This document shows positions 55,066 through 64,000 of a stretch of DNA of 64,000 nt, in pieces (position 1 is the first letter of the stretch; each line of letters starts with the position of its first letter). The stretch lies in contig CM022670.1 in the NCBI GenBank assembly GCA_012295275.1, forward strand, positions 34,447,801 to 34,511,800. Direction: 5' to 3'. Position numbers and translations under genes: made by a program. The notes under the pieces were generated by a model. It saw only the letters and a list, made by a program, of their open reading frames with translations, did not search any database and had not been told where the DNA came from. This stretch comes from Chrysomallon squamiferum. Its lineage: Eukaryota; Mollusca; Gastropoda; Neomphalida; Peltospiridae.

Positions 55066-56443
55066 CTATCTTGCTTGCCGAGAAGATGATCTGGAATCTT
55101 TGCGTCCAGCCACATGCCCATCAGGAATGTTTAACCGAAAAATTTCACTACACACAAAATTATTTTTCCCACTTACTCCACCGTGAATAAAAACATCAGA
55201 TCCATTTGTACAGCAAACATGTCCAGACCTGCACACCTTTGCTTGTTCCAAGTTTGAAAAACTTGATAGCAGGTTTAAATGTAATAAAAAACATTTCTCC
55301 AACAGGTTCGCGCGATTTCCCGTCAAATGTGTCGCCTCCGTGTAGGAAAATTCCACAAGGAGCAGACGCAGTGATGTGATGCTTCCGTCCACAAGGATGT
55401 TTAGACATGGGATCCAGCGATTCGACAATGGGAACAATTTTATCCAAGCAAGAAGCGGAGGGGTTAAGATAGGTTGTAAAACCTGGCTGAATCTCGAGAA
55501 TCTTGTCCCCACGTCCTCCGATGATGACCAGATTTGACCCAGTCACATCAGACGTGTGACCTGACCTTGACGTAACACTGCGACTGAATTCAACGTAACT
55601 GAAACCTTTCTTCATATTCCCTTGAAGCAGAAACGCATTCCCCGTCCTTCGCTGCATGCGCAGACTTCCCTCGCGTCCCAGAATCAAGATTTCTCCCTTG
55701 GCAAGGGGCGTGGCAGTGTGCGAACTTAGCCCGGCGTCGTGCGGAAACCCCGCACAGCGTGGAACAATCCAGAACTCCTTCTCTGTGTCGAATGCAAAGA
55801 TTTCACCACTTCTTTTTTTCCCGTTCCAGCCACCTATGAGTAAGATGAAGCGGTTTTCGAGGACGACACATGTGTGGTGGCTCAGTGCAGGACTTCCTGG
55901 GACTCTGACTTCGTTCCATAGTCTGTCGTCAAGACTGAGTTTGTACAGCTTGTCAGATGGTGACGTGCTGCCTGAAAAATATAGATCTGTTACGTTGCAG
56001 AAGTGTTTTGACACACACGTACACATGTATGTTATTTTATTATATGTGTGTGTGTTTGTATATACATAGATACATGTGTATGTGTGTGTATATAAATATA
56101 ATTTTTTATTATGTGTGTGTGTGTGTGTGTGTGTGTAAATACATACTAGTATCCATTCTTATACAGGTGATGCATGTGTAATCACACACACACACACACA
56201 CACATCTATCCTCCTATTTAATTTATTTTATTTTGTTTTATTATCTACATTTTAATTATGTACATTTTCAGATCTGTCTGTTAAAGTTTTTAATATTTAA
56301 CTGCACTAACCATATTGTGAAATTCCACCATGGATGTAGAAACAGCTGTTAATGATACAACCAGTGTGAAATGCTAGGGCAGGACCTGCAGGAACCAACA
56401 CCTCCCACTCAACCAGGGTCAGAGAACCAGAACTTGATGCCAT
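55066..56443 (-). CDS. KLHDC9: KLHDC9, kelch domain-containing protein 9 (one frame break)
   Basis: Exon 56443-56311 (ATG GCA TCA AGT) joins in phase to 55971-55066 (TAG 55068-55066). Kelch features: FYIHGGISQYGG, FILLIGGWNGKKRSGEIF, NLVIIGGRGD, GIFLHGGDTFDGK, DVFIHGGVSGKNN. The GLSSHT, GREGSLRMQRR and SRSGHTSD segments recall KLHDC9 specifically. The frame breaks near 55237: upstream it reads FFKLGTSKG and the expected continuation SGHVCCTNGSDVFIHGG is one base out of register. Counting that extra base out gives about 345 aa, close to the roughly 349 of the vertebrate protein. As written the protein would end early at WTCLLYKWI. A six-bladed kelch propeller presumably mediates protein binding; the partner is unknown. 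An acceptor-like TATAG lies just before the ATG. Confidence 0.88.
56015..56215. repeat. (GT)n/(TA)n/(CA)n tracts in KLHDC9 intron
   Basis: (GT)n at 56044-56060 and 56113-56138, (CA)n at 56182-56204, within the only KLHDC9 coding intron. Confidence 0.85.
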
Positions 56444-57059
56444 ATCTATATTCAAAATAAAATTTTAACTGATTATTAAAAAAGGTAAACGTTTGTCATT
56501 TCATCTATCTATCTATCCATTTACCTACCTATCTATATCAGCTAAAATTTTATACATTACACATACATAGTCATTCTACAAATCAACCCAGGATAACACA
56601 AAATCAAACTTTTGTCAATAAATTTCTTATTATGAATGATTGTTTTCGTTTTATTATGTCAGTATTTCATTCTTTTTACAACATTTATTGTTTTTATTTC
56701 CCATCTCCACCCCGTACTCAGTGGAAACAGTGACGGCAATATTTGTTTCGTAAAACAGGGCCTAGTGATTTCTTCCAAATTTCTTATTAATATGGCATTA
56801 AATATAATTATGCAACAAATATATATTGTTACCTATGAAACTTCTGTTTACTACATTTTGGGATTTTCAGCAATTAAAATAACGTAACTGTTCATTTTTC
56901 CATTCAGAATTCATGTTTTATAGTTTCAGCACGATTTGACGATACTTATTAACAAACAACAAGAAACATATAAAACGCCTGCTAAAGTTATCGATGAATA
57001 ATTGATTTTAAATAATATAATTTTCCAGTATTTAAAATCTACTGGATTATGAATATAAA

Positions 57060-57257
57060 AACTGTAACATGTATTTTCTTCTCCAGTTGCGAAAGACGCT
57101 AATCACGTTTCCAACCAAGGAAGACATTTTGCTAGAGCCCGTATGTACCATCGTTTCCCATAATGCTTTAGACAATCGAGAAGCGCTAAAAGTGGTGGTA
57201 ACGTAATATAAAAAAAACTTATAGTGTTGTAGTTAAAAGAGGTGTTCATAATTAAAG
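57060..57257. promoter_or_regulatory. putative shared promoter KLHDC9 / ZNF800 with ZNF143-like motif
   Basis: A GC-richer patch between the two divergent genes. TTTCCCATAATGC at 57154-57166 resembles the ZNF143/THAP11 (Staf) core TTCCCAKMATGC. A donor AAAG|GTATGT at 57257 marks the end of a probable ZNF800 5' non-coding exon, which would splice to 60937. Promoter activity is inferred. Confidence 0.45.
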
Positions 57258-58831
57258 GTATGTATAACTTGCAGTCGTGCATTTTTCTTTTCTATTTAGT
57301 CGAATTGTAGGCATTATATTTCAATTATAGCCCGCAATTTCTAAAACAAACCGGTGCAATTGTGCTGGCTCACCCAAAATGTCCGTCGTCAAGTTGGAAA
57401 TTTTATCATCACGCATGTCTGATAATAAGTTAGTGACATCGTAATTATTTTTTGTTTTGCTGTAATTATGAGAATAAATTAAAAATGATTTCTTGGTGTT
57501 ATGATATATTTAGGAATCTCCTATGAGTTAATTGAACATTTTAATTTTTAAATACATTTTTCATTTCCGCTTCTCCATGTTGTGCCAAACTTATTTAGTC
57601 TGTGTTTTAAGATGCACATAGACAAATTATTATTTAAAAACATTTTATTCAATGTTTTCAATATGTTAGTATATGAATATGACGGTGTTTAATTTAGATG
57701 ATAGGCTTTGTTCAAGTTAACGTTGAAACATATGACATTCTTATATATTATTACATAATATAAATATTAATACAAACTGTTGAGATTCATTTAACATTGG
57801 TTTATAAAAGTAATAATAAATAAAACTAAAATTCTAGCATTAAGAAATAATTATAATAATTATTACAGATTTCGTAGATAAATCAACAAACACTGTAATA
57901 GTTATAGCAACAAAGAACATTTGTTTTATTTATAAAATATATTAAGATCTTTAAGATGACAAGCCTAAAAAAAAATTTAAAGAAAGAAAGAAACTGTTTC
58001 ATAAAAGTTAAACAAATTTAATTTCAGACTGATGTCTAATGCATTTTCTTTTTTATAATTATTATTTTTTTAATTTTAATTATTAAAATAAAAATTTTAA
58101 GGCAATAACAAAACATTGGTTATTTCACTGCTGCATTATTTCTTTCTTATTCTTTCAATAGTTGATAAGTTACAAAAGTTATTTATTTGATATATCTTTC
58201 TATGTATATACATCATATTCTTTTGATATCAATATTTGTCAACCAATATAAAATAATACTTACGAAATATTTGTTTAAGAAAGAAAACATGTATTAATGG
58301 TTAGATATTTTTATTATTATCAGTAGTAGTAATAGTAGTAGTAGTAGTAGTAGTAACGGCAGTAGTAGTTGTTTTGCTATTATTATTGTTATTGTTGTTA
58401 TTATTATTATTATAAATCTGACATCTTTTATATACCTTGAGATGACAGACTAGAATTGTTATATCAGTATTTAGTTGTGTGACAATACAACTTAATCTGG
58501 AAATGACCACAAAGAAGTACAAGTACAAAAAAAAAAAATCTTGCGATGATGACACAGTTGTTAATTTGTTACATAACAAACATTCATAGCAGAAATGTTC
58601 AATTTGTGTACAAACATCGAATACATGCAGCTTCCACTTCTATTTATTTTTCAATATTGAGAATGTAAATAATACTATGTATGCAACCAAAATGCCATTC
58701 CGCTATCCTTACCGAATATTCAATATTTTGGATTCCTGATTTAAAAATATCATCTCTGCAAATGAAATTTTCAGCCGTCCAGTAACTGGGTACTGCATGA
58801 AATTATTAATTAACAGTGACTGATTGTTGTA

Positions 58832-59075
58832 GATAACCTATTTGATATGTGTATTGAGTTATCTGTGAATCTTTGATGTAAATAAACTTTTTGATTCATG
58901 TGTTGAGTTCTGTGTGATTCTTTGATGTAAATAAACTTTTTGATTCATGTGTCGAGTTACATGTTTTTCTATGATATGGATACACTGTTTGATTCATATA
59001 TTGTGTTGTATATGATTCTTTGATGTAGATAAACTGTTTGATTCATGTATTCGGATTATCTGATGTCAGCATCTT
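58832..59075. repeat. 49-bp tandem repeat, five copies
   Basis: TTGATTCATG-type landmark at 58842, 58891, 58940, 58989 and 59038, exactly 49 bp apart. Units also share TCTTTGATGTAAATAAAC. The outer copies are more diverged. Confidence 0.9.
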
Positions 59076-59594
59076 CCTGATAATGGAATCAGTCAACCTT
59101 TTTTCTGTTTTGTTTTTCAGAAGGTGAATTTGTAGATTAAAACGCTCACTCATTCATTTATTTATTTAACCATGGATCAATTCTCATTTTGGTCTTACGT
59201 TATGTTATTTCCTGTTCTGATGATTTTTTAAATATTTTGTTTATCAAAGACTATGGTAGGTCTTGTCCTGTTTGAGGAAAGTGTATTTTTGTTTTTCAAC
59301 TTTTGGTTCTCTTTTTGTCTTGTTTTTCCTCTACCAGTCTTCTCTGAAACCAGTGTTCCCTGGAGCTTAGCTGGAGATTGCTATTATTAGACAGTTCAGT
59401 CACATATACCAGCAACTGTACAGAGTGATGGGTGTCTGATATCTTGGCTTTTGTATTGATTTAAAAATGGCTGGTGAAATCTGAAGGGTTAATTTTTGTC
59501 ACTTCTGATGGAAAGAATATCGAAGGTCTTTTCTTGACCAACTAACATAGTGGAAGAGTTATTAGATATTTGATAGTGATAACTGTTGAGAGAA

Positions 59595-59830
59595 AATACT
59601 CTAGCATAGTACTTCAGTTAAGTAAGAAAATTTAAAGATTTATTTACTAGTGTGTATTGAAATTAGTTCTAGTATAGTAATATAGTTAAGTAAAACTTTT
59701 AAATAGATTTATTTATTACTGTATATTGAAAATTTACTTCTAGTATAGCAGTATTCTTAAGTAAAATTTTGTATTCAGTTTTATTCATACTGTTGACTGA
59801 AAATACTTATAGTATAGAAGTATTCTCAAA
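59595..59830. repeat. about 69-bp tandem repeat, four copies
   Basis: CTAGTATAG-type landmark at 59601, 59669, 59740 and 59809 (periods 68, 71, 69), followed by GTTAAGTAA and T-rich stretches. Confidence 0.85.
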
Positions 59831-60958
59831 CTTTTTAAACACATTTACAAAGAACATTAATACTGACATATATATATTTTTTATTTTTTCAAATATGATT
59901 TCTTGATTTGCTATATCAATATATACTCACATGTTATTTTCTGAAATAAATGCTGATATTTTTAGTAATGAACATACCTGTGTGTATGTGTGTTCATATA
60001 TGTTAAGTCTAATATAAAATATACGTGAATAAATCATAATGTTAAACAATCAGTTTAATGTTCATACAAGGACTGACCAGTGTTGAATATAAAGCCTGAA
60101 CTTAGCACTGTTTGATGCAAGATTGATTGGCAAGGTCTCAGTTTGGCACATTTTCTGTTATGTTGACACGAGTTGTTTGAAGAACTTCAGAGAAGAAAAA
60201 TATGAAACCTTAACAGTCGTATTCAGATTTTATTAATAATTAGAAAAACATTATTTTGTATCTAGTCAGATTTATTTATGTTTTGTTTGTTGTTTGTTTA
60301 CTTATTTATTTATTTAATTGAAAAATATTTTTTAATGTACTGAGATGGGCCGACCTTTCAGAATTTATCTTTGAATGATTCATAACTTATGTAAGAAGAG
60401 AGTGCTTTAAAAATATTTTTGTAAATGTCAAAACAAAATGAATGTCACTAATATATTGTTGATACTATTATTATTATATTCAGCATCATTATCATTGTTG
60501 CTCTTTATGTAATTATTGTTGTTGTTGTTATCTAAAGATCTGTAAACGTAAATATATTTAATATTCTAAAATGTGTATGAAAGACATTAAAAAGGTTGAA
60601 TCTGATTTGTTTAAGAAATCTGTATTAATGTAAATGATCAAACTAATATTTTTTGCCATTTTATTTTTAAATCTGATATATTTTACATTCTTTGAAATAA
60701 CATGATTTAAACCAAAAACTTTTTTTTTTTTGCTGATATAGGATGTTAAAATGGAGACTGTTATTATTTGAAATGACTAAGCTAAGTCTTTTTTCTTCTT
60801 TTATTTCTATCTTTTTTCTTTCGTTTTTTTTTATAAATAATATGCTGTAAAATTGAGATTTAGTTTTTTTTTAAAGACAATTTTTGTTTTAAAAAAAGGT
60901 CACTATGTAGTAAAACTGTTTTTCCATGTTTTTCAGGTTTGTTTGACGCTTGTACGCG

Positions 60959-63900
60959 ATGAGCGGTGACCCAACCGGCAACGATGCTGACATTGACTTC
61001 TCCGTGATTCGCACGGCCATCGAACTCGGCGGGAAGCCGATAGAACAGATTCTCAATGGAGTCCACTACGGCAGTCCCGAGGTTCGCTGCCTGCTGCTGG
61101 ACGAGTGCAACTTAATAATCGAGTGCAAAGTGTGCAGAGCTTTGTTCCGGGGACTTCCTCTCTTCATCGCCCACAAGCGAGTGTACTGCACCAAGGCGTT
61201 CCAGGAGTCGCAGCCTCCTCTCTTTGAGACAAAAAAAGTGCGAAGAAGCGGTTGTCATTCAGCCAACTGCCCCCGAGGATGACCAGCCCCCACCCTTACA
61301 GCCCGTGGATAACAAGAAAACACCTGAGGAATCACTGAACCAGCTGGTGGAGCAGATAAAGGCAGGAAAGGCAGGCGCTTCTGATGAGTACAAATTTTAT
61401 TCCAAGGTTTCTGCTTTGGTGGAGAAAAGGAAAGAGGCGACAAAAACAGTTAATTTGCAGCTTAACCCAATCCCTTCAAACAAAAATGCTGTGGTGGTCA
61501 CTGTGTTGGATGGGTCTGGAGAAATGCCACAGCAAGAAGAAGAAGTTCCGGACGAAAAGCAAAACACTGTGAACAAAAAACCAAAGATGGACGGAGTCAC
61601 TAGACTGGAAATGATAGTGTCTGAAAAAATTCTTCCAAAATGCCTCGAAGACAACACTGTTGATGCTAATGATAAAATTGATGTTATTGCTGATTTGAAG
61701 CTGTCTGGGGACTCAGAAAAAATTGTAGTACCATCGAAGACTAAAGATGCTGAAGAAATGACCGAGTCAGGTGAGACACCGAAATGCGTTGATACACAGA
61801 AGCATGGAAGCTGGAAAGAGTGCCCAAGGGAAAACAAACCAAGTTTGAGAAATAAAGTGTGTGAGTTGCCTGACACAGACCAAACCCTCGACCTTTCTGC
61901 TTTGAAATGTCTGAAATGTCAGATGTCTTATTCCTCCAAGAAAACTTTAATGTATCATTACCAGATGAGACATTCTCAGCTGAGGACCTTCTTCCCTTGT
62001 CCTTACTGTTCCAACATCTTCTTTTACTTCTGGGGACTGACGAGGCACATGATGAAAATACACAAGAAGTCAAAGAACCAGATTGATAGGATGAGAGAAA
62101 AGCTGAGAAAAAGGTCTTTCACAAAATGCATCACCAAATCCTGCAACATCGCCAAAGACCAGCTTCAGTTTGTTGCAGATGAAGATGATGATTCACATGC
62201 TAATGAACCATCAACATCTGTGTTGACATCTGCATCTACATCTACATCTACATCTACATCTGCATCTGCATCTGCATCTGCATCTACATCTGCATCTGTA
62301 TCTACACCTAAGAGCTCAAAACATCCACAGCACACTCAGAACTCAAAAAAGATTGCTCCAGCCAAAAGTAAAGGAGATAGTGCTATAAAAGGTGTTAAAA
62401 ATGTTTATTGCAACGAATACGAGATGCCGAAGATGAACAGACAGATAAGAGTGAGTCTGAAGGAAGGATTGAGAAACTCGAAAAACAAAGAGTCAAAATC
62501 TGCAATTGTCAAGCGATCCAGCGAACCTCCGAGAGTCCGCCATTTATCAGAAGAAGTTAACAGATCCAATCAGAAAAACAAACAACAGAGAAAATCAGAT
62601 TCTCCCAGACAAGTAAGAGAAGAGGAGCCATCAGCTAAAAGTAAAGAAAAAGCTTTAGATGAACTGCAGAAGAAATTAACAGAGGCTGCTACTGTTCCAG
62701 TGACACGATCCTCCTCCAGTGAAAGACAGGAGTTGAAATCCAGTGAGAAACACGAGGCAACCAAGATAAACACGGAAAACAAGACAACTGCAGGAAATGC
62801 AGAAGGAGAAAACAAATCGACCGAAGCCTCGGCTGGATTGTCTTCTCAGGTGCCCGAAAAACAGCAAGTTGTCTCTGCATCTCCTCCAGTCACTGAAAAG
62901 AAACCTCTGCAAGTGATCACGTTGTCTGTCACTAAAAGTAGTACAGCAGACACTCCCCAGAGTGTAAAGAAAGATAGCTCTTCTTCAGAGATCCTCAGTC
63001 CGATTCTTTCATCTCTAGAAAGACCAGAAGCACGAAGACGTCAGATACAGATCGGTACTCGGGTAGTTCCTCAGATACCTACTGACACACTTATATCCTT
63101 GCAGAAACAAGAGTTGATGGTTTCAGACCAGTTTAAAGAACATTTTGGATTAACTTCGCAGTTAGTTCAAGTGAAGCTGAAACCTAACGATTCTCAGAAG
63201 ATCTCTGACCAGGGAAGTGGTGGAACAGCTGCAGAGAAGTCAGAGTCAAAACAACTGGAAAGTGAGGATGGGCGCAGCAGACCAGCTAGGAGACGCACTC
63301 TAACCACAAAGGCTCAGGCATTTGTAAATGAATGTCAGAACAGAAAGAATGACGGTAGTGATGGTATTAAACAAGGTAACAAAGTCAACGATAACAGCAA
63401 TCAGGACAGCAGTAGGAATGTAAAACAAAACAAAAAGCCTGTTTCAGACACTAAGGAAGGAAGTAAGACTGTGGAAACAAGCTGCAGACAGAAGGAAGAA
63501 TCTACAAGTGAAAATAAAGATGTGAAAGATGAGAAAAATAAAAGTAAAAATATGTCTGGAAAACCAAAAATTTCCGAGTCACCAGTGACAGTGAGACAAC
63601 TAGAAACAAGATCTGTCTCTAAGGACAGGAACAAAAAAGACACTCCTGATAAAAGTCATGTTTGCGAGTCTGACTCAGAGGTTCCAGAATCTGGGAACAT
63701 TCAGGATGCTGATTCTGCTTCGTCTGAAGGAACAAAAGAAATGAACGATGATGGAAAGGCATCTCTTAAAGAGAGCCGATTGAAGGACATGAGTCCATTC
63801 ACCTCGTCTCCAGGTTCAAAACCGCTGATAAAACATTCTCGAGTTAAGAAAACAAATGAGTTCGTTGTGCGATGTCTTCCTTCCACTGGGAAATCGGATT

Positions 63901-64000
63901 CTGAAGCAGACGGCAAAATGGAAGAGGAGACAGTTGGCATGAAAGATGCAAGAGATGAAAATGTTCATTCAAAGGACAGTGCCACAATGGGTGATGCCAC
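60959..64000 (+). CDS. ZNF800: ZNF800-like zinc-finger protein (right end cut; one frame break)
   Basis: The exon starts at 60937 (TTTCAG acceptor), with ATG at 60959 (MSGDPTGNDADIDFSV). The first finger is C2HC, C-X2-C-X12-H-X4-C at 61124-61189, in the context ECKVCRALFRGLPLFIAHK, which matches the atypical first finger recalled for ZNF800. Two C2H2 fingers follow at 61908-61973 (CLKCQMSYSSKKTLMYH) and 61998-62063 (CPYCSNIFFYFWGLTRH). Then come about 600 residues of charged, Ser/Lys-rich, probably disordered sequence, open to the window edge. The frame breaks at the A7 run 61231-61237: as written it stops at 61280-61282 after about 108 aa, while one base fewer leads straight into the long frame (CEEAVVIQPTAPEDD). 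ZNF800 is a nuclear DNA-binding regulator in vertebrates; targets here are unknown. More fingers are expected beyond the edge. Confidence 0.88.
62218..62306 (+). repeat. coding (ACATCT/GCATCT)n
   Basis: Hexanucleotide repeat, in frame, encoding alternating Thr-Ser and Ala-Ser in the ZNF800-like protein. Likely length-variable without frame effect. Confidence 0.9.

Larger units (their letters stand above)
57258..60936 (+). other. first intron of the ZNF800-like gene
   Basis: 3.7 kb AT-rich, no coding signal. Contains the two tandem arrays listed next and (AGT)n/(ATT)n at 58320-58410. Confidence 0.5.

Noticed and set aside
55656-56069. Plus-strand 137-codon frame opposite KLHDC9
   Set aside because: Shadow of a clear kelch exon on the minus strand.
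61397-63940. Many Ser/Phe/Leu-rich minus-strand frames
   Set aside because: Antisense shadows of the long Lys/Ser/Glu-rich ZNF800 frame.

Overview
The window is animal nuclear DNA. Genes are split into many exons with GT-AG introns, the DNA is very AT-rich, and about a third of it is microsatellite or other simple repeat. Exon phases could be followed by hand for six genes. Protein identities come from remembered families, not from a search. Gene content, an NHL-repeat protein without a RING, and the transposon load suggest an invertebrate, most likely a lophotrochozoan such as a mollusc; that placement is inference.

Layout, left to right. (1) 1.2-8.2 kb, minus strand: a TEX26-like sperm/cilium protein in at least six exons, 5' end unresolved. 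Its introns carry a 75-bp higher-order minisatellite (6.1-6.96 kb) and long (TC)n and (GACA)n runs. (2) 8.2-18.1 kb: mostly gene-free microsatellite DNA, with two weak candidate upstream exons. (3) 19.84-28.61 kb, minus: a complete 15-exon CWH43 (GPI-anchor lipid remodelling), 684 aa. (4) 29.1-39.53 kb, plus: a complete AASDH/ACSF4 (adenylation + carrier + PQQ-type propeller), 16 coding exons, 1328 aa. It is head-to-head with CWH43 across about 0.6 kb. (5) 40.06-42.2 kb, minus: an NHL-type beta-propeller protein with one coding exon and a likely 5' non-coding exon. (6) 41.7-51.3 kb: a transposon graveyard with a 254-bp MITE-like element, a broken hAT (DUF4371 type) transposase, an OTU-like fragment, a 410-bp foldback, and a Tigger/jerky-type DDE transposase remnant split by a LINE RNase H tail. 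(7) 55.07-56.44 kb, minus: KLHDC9, intact except for one reading-frame break. (8) 57.1-64.0 kb, plus: a ZNF800-like zinc-finger gene running off the right edge, with one frame break in an A7 run.

The genes do not form a pathway. CWH43/AASDH and KLHDC9/ZNF800 are two divergent pairs that could share promoters. The most useful leads are two one-base frame breaks in otherwise clean genes (assembly error or real variants), a decayed tandem copy of an AASDH exon, a 47-residue in-frame duplication in the last AASDH propeller blade, the palindromic foldback, the higher-order minisatellite, and a sharp CpG contrast between genes. I found no CRISPR array, operon, tRNA, rRNA or obviously new enzymatic system.
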